DNA of 42,103 bases from assembly GCA_036939975.1 (NCBI GenBank), contig JALLPB010000071.1:1-42103 (forward strand), written 5' to 3'. Of the stretch, positions 20,161 through 31,649 are shown piece by piece (position 1 is the stretch's first letter; each line of letters opens with the position of its first letter). The stretch comes from Cyclostephanos tholiformis (lineage: Eukaryota > Bacillariophyta > Thalassiosirophyceae > Thalassiosirales > Thalassiosiraceae). The notes beneath the pieces were generated by a model. It ran no database searches and had not been told where the DNA came from. It saw only the letters and a program-made list of their open reading frames with translations. The position numbers and the translations under genes were made by a program.

Positions 20161-22506
20161 TTAACGCTTCATATCAGATTTCTTCGGGTTGATGATAACC
20201 TTGCCGTATTTATTTGATAGCTTCTCTTCCTCCGAGAGCTGCAAGACTTTATGAATATAATCTGTTTGCGCCTCTTCGTCTATCCACTTGGCAAAGACGG
20301 AGTTACTTATGTGAATCAGATTTGGGAAGTTTGATTGGCGAGAGATTTTATCGAATGTCCTTGGAATTGGAAAGGATATGAAATTATCATTGTCCATCTT
20401 AATCAGTTCGCACGTCGTTTCTTTTCCAGATTGGACGAGCTGATATATATTTCGCAAACCATCCTGATCCCGCCCTCTCCCCGAAAGAGTCATTTCATCG
20501 ATTTCTTTTCGCCACAACTCAAGGCAATATCTCGATGACATGCGCTCTACGATGAAAGTTCCACCCTGCAGGGGCCATTCTTCACTCAGTGGTGTAAAAA
20601 AATACAGCTTTGATAGCCCTCCGTCTCTCTCTTCTAGTGAAACATCGTACTTACTTTCCAGTCCAATGAAGAGATCAGCCAGAGCACCCCCCGCCATGAT
20701 GTCAATGTCAAGATAGTAAATCAACCTTACCGAATCTAGTCTCTTGTCCATTCCAATATAATCAATAATGAATGTCTTGAATCGCTTAGATTTCAATGAA
20801 AAATTATTTTCCGTAAATTCTAACGGCGAACCATCGGGAGCTTTCAAATGCTTTCCAAGAGGATGCATAACAATCACATTTTCATCCCATACATTTTCAT
20901 ATCGTTCCTGTGGAGCATCAGTGAGTAAAACGACGTATCCGTCCCAAGCTCCCCTCCGGCGCAGCGATAGGATACATCTCTCCACGAGAGAACTTTTTGC
21001 AGCTTCATCGCCGAACGAAATCAGGAATATAGCGCGTGTGTCGTCGAACTGTCTATGGTGCGCTTCCAGATGATTATCTTGGGCTATACCTTCTGCACCA
21101 ATATGTTCCGGCTCTTTGTCATTCAAGACGTCGCTTAGTTCAGATACATCTGGTGTGTTATCTTGCCCACTATAGAAGCCGTCGATAGTTCCGTCTTTCG
21201 ACGAGGTCGTTTCAATACCGTAGTCACTCAATGTCACTCCACTTTCTCGTGCTGCCAATATTGCCTTGAGCCAAGACATCTTTTCTTCCGTTGTTCGCCT
21301 CATCCATTCCGACATGAGCTTGTTCATAGGCTTGTCACTCGGTGGTAAAAGATGATAAGCCTCCGGCTTTAGATTTTTTTTCCCCAGTTTGAGTTGCGAC
21401 TTGATGGCTCCATCTAATTTGGTCCTGCTAGGTCTACCACCGGGGGTTCCCCAAAAACTCAAGCCTTGCGTTCGAACCAAATAATTGTAGGAAGAGCAGT
21501 ACGTCCCATTCAGGCTGCCATCCTTCAACGAAGCCTTGTTTAATCCTCGAACGCTGGGATACTCCTCAATCAGGGAGTACAGTTCGGTTTTCATGAAGGC
21601 TTGTTCTACCCCATTGATGTCTATGCTGGAACAAATGGGGTGACTACTAGCGATGCTTGGAATTTTGTACTTCTCGGGCATCATCTCATTGCGCCATTTC
21701 ATCGACATCTGTTTTCCGCAGCACTGGCGAAGTATTTCCCACTTGGAAAAGTAGTCGTTAAGGCTCGACCTGTATTTCTCAGACAGTCCGTAACCCGCGA
21801 CGTACACGTTCACCAGCGATGCGAGTCCGTCCTCCTTCAGTGTCTCCATATCTTGAACGAATGCAACCGTATGCCCATCCTTTTCCAGAGTTTTTCTCAT
21901 CTCCACAGCTTCATTCCTATTCTCGGCGGCTGCAAAAACTACGGCGTTCTCGCTGAGGTAATAACCCAAATCACTGTGAGTCTTGAAGATGTGTGGCGAC
22001 TTTGATTTTCTCATGACCTTGCGACCATCATGTCGTTTATAATATTTTAATTGCACGTCCGGTATTTTCTCGGGCTCGTTCTCGAAGAGATAGAGGAAAT
22101 AACTCACGCCGACCATGTTGAAGAGCAACGTGGTGGCGGTGCGCGGCTCACCCTGCGTCACGATGTGAGTCCTGATCGGGAATCGCGACGACGAATAGTC
22201 GTCGGCACGCTCCCCTTTTCTTGCATTTAATTCCCCTGGATCGGAACGGGCATTGCGGCGACGACGTCGCCGTCGACGTTTTCTCGTCGTGTTCGATGCA
22301 GTGATGGGATGAGGGCGGAAATGGCTTTCGTAGAGGACGGCGTCGTCGATTTCTGTCTTTGCCTGTAGTTGCGGTTTTATATTCTCGACGAAATAATGGC
22401 CCAATCCGATGGTGACGACGCTTCCGCACAGGGCAACGAACATCAACTTTGATCTCATTGTTCTGCCAACTACTATCCTCCACATGATGATGTTGTTTGA
22501 TTTCAT
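20161..22506 (-). CDS. type II membrane protein: sulfotransferase-like plus glycosyltransferase-like domains
   Basis: Single-exon, 781 aa. One hydrophobic segment near the N-terminus (about 20-40) followed by an Arg-rich stretch (75-84) suggests a Golgi type II protein. At about 114-130, THIVTQGEPRTATTLLFN resembles the 5'-phosphosulfate-binding loop of PAPS sulfotransferases (PRxxTT), and a KTHSDLGYYL segment follows around 175. The C-terminal third reads as a nucleotide-sugar glycosyltransferase: RAIFLISFGDEAA (about 491), a CILSLRR and GYVVLLTD strand, then YYLDIDIMAGG (about 598-607) with a DxD metal-binding motif. Together they suggest an enzyme that both glycosylates and sulfates a secreted glycan, but donor and acceptor are unknown. 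Both assignments come from motifs, not alignment. The first ATG is used; Met8 or Met17 are alternatives. The 5' end is GC-rich compared with the rest. Confidence 0.65.
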   Translation of the reverse strand: MKSNNIIMWRIVVGRTMRSKLMFVALCGSVVTIGLGHYFVENIKPQLQAKTEIDDAVLYESHFRPHPITASNTTRKRRRRRRRRNARSDPGELNARKGERADDYSSSRFPIRTHIVTQGEPRTATTLLFNMVGVSYFLYLFENEPEKIPDVQLKYYKRHDGRKVMRKSKSPHIFKTHSDLGYYLSENAVVFAAAENRNEAVEMRKTLEKDGHTVAFVQDMETLKEDGLASLVNVYVAGYGLSEKYRSSLNDYFSKWEILRQCCGKQMSMKWRNEMMPEKYKIPSIASSHPICSSIDINGVEQAFMKTELYSLIEEYPSVRGLNKASLKDGSLNGTYCSSYNYLVRTQGLSFWGTPGGRPSRTKLDGAIKSQLKLGKKNLKPEAYHLLPPSDKPMNKLMSEWMRRTTEEKMSWLKAILAARESGVTLSDYGIETTSSKDGTIDGFYSGQDNTPDVSELSDVLNDKEPEHIGAEGIAQDNHLEAHHRQFDDTRAIFLISFGDEAAKSSLVERCILSLRRRGAWDGYVVLLTDAPQERYENVWDENVIVMHPLGKHLKAPDGSPLEFTENNFSLKSKRFKTFIIDYIGMDKRLDSVRLIYYLDIDIMAGGALADLFIGLESKYDVSLEERDGGLSKLYFFTPLSEEWPLQGGTFIVERMSSRYCLELWRKEIDEMTLSGRGRDQDGLRNIYQLVQSGKETTCELIKMDNDNFISFPIPRTFDKISRQSNFPNLIHISNSVFAKWIDEEAQTDYIHKVLQLSEEEKLSNKYGKVIINPKKSDMKR

Positions 22507-23584
22507 GATTAAAGGCTCGTATTTTTCTTGTGCTCTAATTTCAGCATCATAATTTTTTTTGTCTGAGAACCCCCGTGATTGTCGATCGTATTTTTATCCG
22601 TTTCCTCTTTTTTGAAACACACGTAATATCCGTTTCCCGCATCGCAGGGCAGGGGTGTGTTAATTGGAGGCTACAGCGAGGAGTGGAAAGAGGGGGGAGG
22701 CCCGCGCGCCCACAGAAGTATAGGCGCGCACAAAGGCCTCCCCCTTTGTCATTGAAATCGGAGAGGCAGCCAAAGCGAGGAATCCAGGAGCCTCCCCTCT
22801 CGCAACTGCCCGTCACCAAACAATAGCAAAGTAGATCATAAAAAACACATAGCAACCATGCCTTATTTCATTACTTGGAAACAGCAGCTCACAAGAAGAG
22901 GTGATACCTCAGGATATGATCTAACCGATATATCTTATGTCGTCCTTGCCCATTTTGATGTGAAATGAGACATGGAAATGCCCACCAAGGTTGACAAACA
23001 ACCGGGTGATGAGTTGCTGCTGAGAGAGATAAAGACTGCAGAACTCCTGAGGTCTTCTGGAGTTCAATTGGCAGTGGTGCATGATTTGTGGGGGGTGGAG
23101 AACGTGATTTTAATGGTCCAGCATGTGAGCAAAGGAATGCTGGCGGGAAAGACTCAAATGGGGTCTAACCTATTTTATATGTTTGGTGGACAAGGTCGCC
23201 AGATAAATTTGGAGAGTGTATGGACAGTCTGTAAGAACTAGGTAGGGTGCCATTCTTAGGCATAATCTGGGATAGTTTTTTACGTGCTAAGACAGGGGAA
23301 ATGTTGGACATTTCATGTGCAGCGCTACAACTTCAAGAGATTAGTTAATGGGATGATTTGGATGACTTACTATTAATTACTAAGACCCTTCTGCATCGAT
23401 TGATGTGTCATATGTTGGGTCTATGGAGTTTCATCCCATTGTAATAGTAAGTGAAAGTGTGTACTTGATCAATGATTTCTTTCAAGTTTGTCGATCGGGT
23501 CTGTCCATGATTTTATGCATTAACAGCTTAACCGCGGTCGTCGCATATCTGCGACCACATTTTTTTGATTTTTGGAAAAAAATT

Positions 23585-23665
23585 AATTCCTCCGCCAATT
23601 TCTGTCACCTCAGCCTTCCAAGGGTAATGCCGACTAGCTGAGCTATCTGGCTACAGCCATGCCCA
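23585..23665 (-). other. tRNA-like fragment with A-box, probably a relic
   Basis: On the minus strand the sequence TAGCTCAGCTAGTCGG matches a tRNA D-arm/A-box, preceded by a possible acceptor strand and followed by CCTTGGAAGG at the anticodon position. The anticodon stem does not close and no GGTTCGA-type B-box or T-arm follows. It is most likely a degraded tRNA or the head of a tRNA-derived short element, not a working tRNA gene. Confidence 0.3.
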
Positions 23666-23799
23666 CTCTGCAATCTACGAAGCTTGTCACTTTGATGAGT
23701 TGAGTAGAGGGTCCTTTCCGTGCCTCGATTTGAGGTAGCTATTGTTAGTAAAAAAGTACCATAATCGCTAGCTTAAAGTTAGTTGTGTGTTGTGTTATC

Positions 23800-23960
23800 A
23801 TTGTGACGACAATGACGACAACCGGGCCGATACGGCGCGAGCATTCGCCCGGTGGTGGCGTTTAAGGGCTTTGCATGAAGCTCTCAAAACGCCGTGTCGG
23901 TAGATGTGGCTCGCATCGTATTAACCTGGCGGCATGGCCGTCAGATTCGTTGTCAATTAC
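23800..23960. repeat. cluster of inverted repeats (possible foldback or structured RNA)
   Basis: Several complementary pairs overlap here: ACCGGGC (23821) with GCCCGGT (23847), GGCGTTT (23857) with AAACGCC (23887), and a 14-nt pair at 23829-23842 and 23909-23922 matching at 11 positions. The flanks continue an imperfect palindrome. The local GC content is above the surroundings. It could be a small foldback element or an RNA structure; some of the pairs are mutually exclusive. Confidence 0.4.
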
Positions 23961-24896
23961 ATTTCATTTTTTTTTAGATAATTGAGTAGCTAATAAATTA
24001 ATTTATACACCATCAATCAATCAATTCTAGTAAATCACTTCGAACGGCACCTCCCCCAACCACTTGTCCGCGTCCGGTTTGCGTACACTCGCCATGGTGG
24101 GGATTCTTGTGTTCTGTGGGAGTTTTTACTAAAAATTTTAGGTTCCCGCCAGAACCTTATAGTGGTTAACCTGTTAAGGAAAACCCCATAGAAAAAGTGT
24201 ACCAAAAGATATGTAGGAATTGAATGTCCCACATTACGCCTAATTTCATGGTGCAAAATATGCGGGGAAATGCACCGGGGGTTGCATTCCAATCAATGAC
24301 ATCCAAAATCCTCTTATGGGTAGTCAAGGAATACATCATAGACAACCAGTTTTGCACTTGGACTTAAGGTCATAACCCCAATTTTGTAAAAGTTCCGGGC
24401 ATTCCATCCCACACTATATTTAGTCTGGTGGTATTGTAGTCTATGTCGACACAGGCGGTATTTTTGGTGTATTTTTTGTGTTTTATTGTGGTGAGGGACA
24501 GACCGAGGGGGCCACGTGGTCTGCTACACTGCAGCAAGGGCTCATTCAGCATTAGGAGCATATGGACCATGATGGGATTGAGGTAGGGAGTAGTAGTAGT
24601 AGTTTTTTAGTGGCCCACCCACCCACTCCTAGGGTGACATTTTTTGTCCCCAGGAGAGAAGCGGAAATATGTCAAGGGGTCGACAAACCCAGGTTCAGTC
24701 ACGTAACTTGAGGTAGGTACTACTTCCTCTACGTTTATTACGAAGAGGCTTCAAAAATTTTTGGCCTGTGGAACGGCCTCATAGTATGTTGGTAAAGTAG
24801 TGGCGAGAACAAAAAGAAACAAAAACACAGAGAGAGGTTAAGCCTCCAACTTCTCCCCCATGCCAAAGAAGCCACAATATTTTTTTCATCATCACC

Positions 24897-27800
24897 ATGA
24901 TAGAGAGCGAAGGAGTCGACGACTCCGTTCGCTCGGACCATCCCCACGATTATTACCGCCACGTCAACGACGACGATTATGACGACGACGACGACGGCTA
25001 CGTTAATGGCAACGACCAAAGCGTCGACAGCTACATCGACGATGACGAAAGCGACGACGACGACGACGACGACAACGACGACGGAAGCTGCCGCTCGTCC
25101 CTCGCGCTGTCGTTGTCCGCGCGATCGATCCCGCTCGTCGATGGGCACGGTGGCGGGAGATACGATGACGAAGACGGCGGCTGCGGCGGCAATGAAAGGG
25201 AATTTCACAGGAAGACCTCGTCGCTAACCGCGGGCGTAGCCGATAACACCGACGGGGATTTCGACGACGATTCGGGGGACGACGGCGGGGAGGTGTCTAC
25301 GAGGTCGTCCGATCGCGAGAATCGCGATTACGATGATGACGACAACGATTACGACGAGTACGATGATGACGACGTATCCCTCGGCTTCCCCCCGGGTCAT
25401 ATCACCCGCCTCGACGAATTGAACGACTTGCAGAATGCCAGGGGGAACACGCTCCATCGCGATCCGACGAAATTGGGGGTCAATCCATCCGTTATACCGA
25501 GTTACTTCTTCTGTCCGCTGACACGATCGATAATGATCGATCCGGTCATCACACCATGCGGATATACCTACGAACGCAGGGCGATATTGCGTTACCTGAT
25601 ATTGGAGAATTTAGATCCGATGTCTGGCAAACCCTTGACACACGAGCAATTAACCGAGGACCGATTGGTAAGGATGGCGATCGATAAGGCCAGGAAGGAG
25701 AGTTGGGTGAGGTATGTTGATGAGTTGCCGATGGAGGACGAGGAACGGGATGGGTGTGAGGGCGGGTACGGGTACGGTGTCGGGAAAGGCGCGGTTGAAG
25801 ATTTAGTCGACGACAATGGCGAAGACGTAGAAGACGTTGACGATGTCTTTGACAACGACGATGACGACAATTACGATGGTGATGATTATAACGACGACGA
25901 CGACGACGATCGGGGTGACGATGTCGTCGATCGGATCATAGTGATAAAGAAGGATTGTGAAGAGGGGGATGGAGCGGTCGGCGACATGAGGGATCAGGGA
26001 ATTAACAGTTCGATAACCCTCTTGTCGGATGAGGAGGATAATGACGACTACCACGATCATCGGCAGGTCATTTCGAGAATAAAGATGATAGGCGGGGGCA
26101 ATGATGCCGTTGAGAAGATGATCATCAACGATGGATTACTCTCGACCTTGACGCCCACAACCAAGACGCGAGACGGCGCGATATTTCGGTTGCAGGCTCC
26201 CGCGCGACACGTTGCCGTTGTCGGCGTCGTTCCCGATGATCGCATTGACGAAAATATCGAACCCATCCCGGCGCCGTCCTTGCTGTCATCGACCCCGTTA
26301 TATAACCCGTCGTCTTCCATCGCCAATCAAGGAGCGGCGCCAATGATGTCATCATCGCGGATTCGGAATAATCACGGATGGTGCGTCCCCCTCGGTGTAC
26401 ATAGGATAAAATGCGCCCCTCCAGGGCTGGTTGTCACGGTCGACGTGCACCGTAGGTCCAACACTATCAAGCGCAAGATCTTACGGAAGTCGTTGATAGA
26501 TCAGGAGGTTGGTGGCAAATTCGGCGCAAAGGTTGCCACCGCACCGAGTAAGCTTAAGACTACTATGAAGCGAAATAGGAGAAAGAAGGCGGGAGGGGGA
26601 CGGTGGGATGACGATAAATTCAAGATCGTTACCGACGTGATAACGCGTGATCTAGTATTGCCGCCGGGATCGTACGTAGAAGTCATAGAAACGAGGGTAC
26701 ACGGTGGTCGAGTTCGGGGTCGGATAGTCTGGGAAGAGGAGTTAAAAACGGAAATCGATCGCGACCTGATGCTGTACCTAGAAGAAAAGGAGGTCAGGGA
26801 GAGGGCCATGGCGCGTCCGGAGAAGCAGCGACGACATCAACGCGGCGCATTAGACGGCAGGAAGAGACGGGGAGCGAGGGCGATGAAGAAAGCTATGACC
26901 GCCTTCCGGCGAAGATCAAGTGTTGGCTCCGGAGGACTATTCGCGTCGGAATCGTTAGATATGCCGATACCGCATCATCAACCTCCTACGAAGGCGATGG
27001 CCGTCTTTCGAAGGAAGTCGAGCGCCGGCTCCTCGGGACTCTTCGCGTCGGAATTGTTTGATCAGTTGATGCCGAATCATCACACTCCCGCTACCGCTGC
27101 GGCCATTCCCAGATTAGGGGGAGGACGAGGACGCGAACGAAGAGCCTCGCTCGATTCCACGTCACCTCTCACCACGATAAAGTACGGCGGCTGGATAAGT
27201 CTCCAGTGGGCTGGGAGCGTCGACAACTACGAGCGGGACGAGGTGATCGGTCGGAGAAGTATGGACGCAGGCCGCCCTGAGACCGCGCTGTCCGCAAATT
27301 CCGCCGCCGTTGACGAGGATGAGGGTCCGTGGAGTGAGCCTTTGCCCTTGGGAGTATATCGCATCGGCAATGCCGACGATGATCGAGACGTCGTCGGAGA
27401 GTCGTCATCGTCATCGTGCGTTGGGCAGTTAGTCTTAACCGATGCGCTGGACGATGAGTCGAACGCGATCGATATCCTCGTTCCCGGCCAATGCATCGAA
27501 GTGGTTGAGACCCAGGTTTTGATGATGAAGAAGACGAGGAAAAAGGCGAGCGATTGCGCGAAGAATGTTGGACGTCGCACGATAGAAATGACGAATGCCC
27601 CCCCTGGCGATAGTGTGGGAGAGCAGGTGGTTCGCGCGAGGTGCATGGTGCCAGTGATCGTGCCCCCGGACTCTGGGGGAGATTTCGGTGGTAAACCCCG
27701 GAAGAAATTCAAGTTAGGTTGGATTACCCTGGATGGGGGAGAGGTGGGTGGAATTGACAGTGGGTCGTTGGCCGCATTTCCAATTCCTCTGGGCGCGTAC

Positions 27801-28425
27801 ATTGTTACGGCTGAGGATCCGTTCTGTAACCGCGATGCCGCAAATTCCAAGTCAAAATTGTCCCCCGGCTCGGTGAGTGACATTCGTTCTCAAGTGATTT
27901 TCGCTCTTAAGCATCGGCGCTTCATGATAGTTTTTTACGTGACGCAACCACAACAAACAGTGCATCGAAGTCGTCGCCACGAGGATTGAGTTTGAGGAGA
28001 AGGACGGTATGTCCCACTCCGTCGCGGTCCGCGGATTGATTGTGTCGGGAGGATACGCGACGCTGTCCATCGTGTCCGTCGGTGCCTCGGGTGGTAGTCT
28101 GCGCCTTAGCGGGAGCTTCCGACACGAATCTTATGCGGAACTCGTGCCCATAGGAACTTACCGTTTGTTATGTCCGGCGGACTTGACGTGCGACGTTAGG
28201 AAGGATGCGACAGCTGTTGTTGCTCGACTGGAGGAAAACTCGCGAGTGCGAGTGGTCGAAACGAGGGTGGAAGACGGATGTGTTCGCGGCCGAGTCGTGG
28301 AGGTTGTTTTGGCCGAGGGTAATGCCCGTCGCAGCGATAAGAAGGATGTCCCAGGGGCGATGACCGGTTGGGTCAGCCTCTTCGAACCTCCGTCGTTTAG
28401 CGCAGAGCACATTTCTGAGGAATAG
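24897..28425 (+). CDS. U-box protein with four repeats of an unrecognised beta-rich module
   Basis: Exons 24897-27872 and 27961-28425 (88-nt intron, phase 0) give 1146 aa. The first 160 residues are extremely Asp-rich. A U-box spans about 201-268 (SYFFCPLTRSIMIDPVITPC, GYTYERRAI, DPMSGKPL), the E2-binding fold of E3 ubiquitin ligases. After another acidic segment come four copies of a module. Each runs P-[LI]-G-x-[HY]-x-[IVL], then a [IV]-x-V-[IV]-[EA]-T-[RQ]-[VI] strand, then VR-[GA]-x, and usually GW-[IV]-[ST]-L: about 494-770 (with a long insertion), 816-945, 964-1035 and 1060-1140. The intron falls inside module 3, and splicing restores its PGSCIEVVATRI strand, which supports the model. 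Residues 665-732 hold a 34-residue tandem duplication with FRR[RK]SS, a likely basophilic-kinase site. The U-box implies ubiquitin transfer; the modules may bind substrate (inference). Confidence 0.8.
26889..27092 (+). repeat. 102-nt coding tandem duplication in the U-box gene
   Basis: Two 34-codon units encode KAMTAFRRRSSVGSGGLFAS and KAMAVFRRKSSAGSSGLFAS followed by similar His/Pro-rich tails. Both keep an RRxS-type sequence. The DNA copies differ at many third positions, so the duplication is old and kept at the protein level. Confidence 0.8.
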
Positions 28426-31400
28426 AGTGTTCGAATTCTCAGACGCGCTGTATATGGTGTATTTGCAAAGATAATGCACAATAACAAGACTATGTTATGT
28501 TCATGGACTGCAACATCTCCACTTAGCTTGCTTTAATGGCATGCGCTGACCTGAAGCGAAGGATGCCCCTTATCGAAAACAGAGAATATTCAACACATCC
28601 CTTGGGTTTTGATGACAAGAGTACATGAGGAACGAATAAAAAATTATCATTTACAAAGAATGTTTACAATGCACCATAGCAGATCAGTAGCACGATGGTT
28701 GCTCCTGCCAACTGGACTTCCTTGGAAAAAAGTTTGCAGACCACCCAACAAACGAGCACAACAAATCTAACCAAATGTTTTGATGCCATCAGAAAAACAG
28801 GTAGCTACTTCTTGCAATCAAGGACCACATTGTGCAAAACTTTTGCCTCCTCTTTGGCATCATACCTGAAGTCACCATCAACAATTATGAATCCCTTAAG
28901 CACTGGATATGAGAAGCAACTGTCTAATAATACTGGGACCAGCTCATTGGGTGTCAGATTGACAGACACAACACCATCCTCCCCTGCCCTGATGAATTGC
29001 CGCATCCAGGATGGAGCCCCCACTATCATACAACCCCCCAAGTGAACCCTCCATGCCTCCCCGAATGAACCAAATGGACAATCTAGATCCCACAACAAAG
29101 ACTAACCCAAACAAACATGAGCAATAATCCGCCCCCCTGACCCCGACATCTCCGTCTGTGCACCTTCTACAGGTGGACAGTCTTAGCGGCTACATACCTG
29201 AACAAGAGGGAGGACCATACATATGACTCCCTCAAAATACTATGTCTTGGACTTGGTGCCTTGGAGTGAGAGATAAAACTGGCCCAGTAACAGGGGCTTA
29301 CATGCATCTACTGTTGGATACACAGCTTTTAGAAGTAATCAAGAAGAACATCATGCTGTCTTGTAAGTGGGAAGCAAAAAGTGCCATGTAGATGAAATAG
29401 TTTGAATAGTTCCTCACAACCACGACATCACCATGACAACAAGTGTGCGGCAGGTGCAATAAGAGTCTTGGATATCAATTAAGCTATCTTGTAGAGTGGA
29501 AGCTGGCTATCTTATCAAAGATGTATAAAAGTATAGGAAGCAGTTAAATTGGGTGTTTTGGGTACATGTAGTGATACTCCTTTCTTGTGATTTCAAACTG
29601 AGTATTTCTTTAACTGTTTATCCTATGGTACCACCCGGTGAAGTGCTATCTGCCACAAATATGAAATTCCAAGAAACAACCAAGCCCTATCAACTACTCG
29701 GGGCCAATTTCATGCATCCCTCCTTGTGACCCTATTATCTTGACAATTAGATGGAGTAATGGGTAAAACAAATATTCTGTCATGCCCTCCATTCTTCAAG
29801 GAACACAGCAATGTCATTACTAATAGCATCTAGTATCATTTAGAGGGGTTACAACATCATATTAGTTAGCTTGAAAATTTTGATTTTCAATTTTTGCAAC
29901 TTAATTTTGCACATCCTTTGTAAAAATGGTGCCTATTAAAGGACCTGTAGTACTTTGCTGAACCCCTCTTGAGGCTATTGGTACCTTGGTATGTTTGACC
30001 CTCTGTGCCCATGCAAACACAAACAACTCAGAGATGTTATCAACAAGTTATAATTATAATGTGCCACACTCTTCTCCGGCACAACCCTGATCTTGACATG
30101 AGGCTGAAAGTCCCCACTGCCTTGTTGGCAATGGGCAATCTGTCAAGAAGGTTGCTGATCCCATGCCACAGCAGCAGGTCCTCTGAATTGCAAAAATTTT
30201 GAGAGGCATTTTGCAAGGCTATGGTGTGAAATGGCAACTGGTGAAGTGGGATGGGTGTTCAGCCATTATGTTTAGTGGTTGCTCAAAGGGCCTTCATGGT
30301 GTTGGTCAGGTTGCATCGAGTGACCTGTCTTTTGGGTACAAAAACTACTATAGAATCTGGCAGACCAAGTAATCTTTTATGTTCAAAAACCACCAGCAAC
30401 CACCATACCATCATTCTTTCAAGCCACCATGCTTTAGTCCTCAACACCTATCCCCCCTATGCACAAAATCAACCCCATCCCCTGAAAGCGCCCTCTGCAC
30501 CCAACAATGTCAACAACATCTTTCCCACAGAGGATTGAATGACCACAAAATGTTCAATGAAGAGTTTATCCCAGGACAAATTGTTGAGATCATCAGCTAT
30601 GAAGATGTTTACATTGTGAATGAGCACGTCCTTTGCACTCATGCTCTCTTTGTTGTCACCATCACCTATGATTGACAATGGCATCTCTCCTTCAGGAGGC
30701 ACCAAACTTGACAATGAGACAGAGCACAACTGTAAGATTTTCAGTGATCTGAATAAATCTTTTTGTTACTTGATTCTGGGCATTGATTGTGACACCTGGG
30801 CCACCACATGATCCCTAAGTGCATAGTGAAACCTTATTCTTCAGGATGTAGATGTGCTACTGTATTAATATGATATGGATTGACATGCAAACGGTACCAG
30901 ACAAGAACATCACCAATATGGTAAGAATTTTTGCAAGACTTACACTCCTCCTTGCCAGTGCATATGACTACACCCCACACATCAACTCTGTGTGGGGAGA
31001 AAATGACAACATACGACTTGCCTTTGGAAGAACACGAGGTGACATTCTCTTTTATTTGACGCAGGTTATTAACATATTCAAATTCGAAGGAGCTATAAAC
31101 AAGATATATATGTGGACGACTATCCACAATGCCATTTTTCCCCCCAGAATCGGCAGCCTTTAAATGCCTACTCCAAACGAAATGATGACAAAAAGAAGAG
31201 GATTGTCTTCACCCATGAACCAGTTCCAGCAGGGGCCAAAACCACCCGCCTTGTCACCAACAATCTACATGGCCACCTTGTTTATGATACCGAACCCTTT
31301 GAAGAAGAGGCCACTCATTGGTACCGTGAACATGATAGGAGGCTTTGAGAATGGCACTATGATGACATATTATGGAATGACCCCTCCATGCACAGCCCAA

Positions 31401-31649
31401 CAATATAAGCAGATGGATACGGGACACCAACTCATTCATTTTATGCGAGGGACTGCTGAAAAATTATATGGGCTGATGACAATCAAGAAGTCGTGTACTC
31501 AAAGGTGGTAGACTGGGAATTAATGAGATGAGGGGACTGAGTCCAAATGGATGGAATAGTCACGGAATCTCTTTGTTTCTCATCATATTTCAGTAGCAAT
31601 ATCACGGCACAGAAAATAAATTTTGGTTACATGGCGTATCGATGAATGA
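28426..31649. other. gene-poor intergenic region, possible transposon debris
   Basis: More than 3 kb of moderately AT-rich sequence with only short ORFs. Minus-strand fragments around 28805-29098 (containing VHLGGCMIVGAPSWMRQF and KGFIIVDGDFRYDAKEE) and 30469-30729, and plus-strand fragments at 30852-31163 and 31164-31511, look somewhat protein-like but I recognise none. No terminal repeats were found by eye. It probably holds decayed mobile elements, but this is inference from the absence of intact genes. Confidence 0.5.

Larger units (their letters stand above)
22507..24896. other. gene-poor intergenic region
   Basis: Between the glycosyltransferase-like gene and the U-box gene I see no recognisable gene. 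An 89-codon plus-strand ORF at 22972-23241 (starting MEMPTKVDKQPGD) matches no family I know and is preceded in frame by a stop. A tRNA-like fragment lies near 23600-23670 and a set of inverted repeats at 23800-23960; both are described separately. A short AGT microsatellite is at about 24590-24601. The rest is AT-rich unique-looking sequence, possibly old transposon debris. Confidence 0.6.

Noticed and set aside
22972..23241. 89-codon ORF as a gene
   Set aside because: No recognised family, no splice support, and a stop directly upstream in frame; kept only as part of the intergenic description.
23540..23567. GTCGCA-TATC-TGCGAC hairpin followed by a T run, as an RNA terminator
   Set aside because: A six-pair stem with T run is expected by chance in this AT-rich gap, and bacterial-type terminators are not relevant in a eukaryotic window.
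24738..25208. Minus-strand 156-codon ORF with a Val-rich stretch resembling membrane segments
   Set aside because: It is the reverse strand of the Asp-rich start of the U-box gene; the Val runs are simply GAC repeats read backwards.
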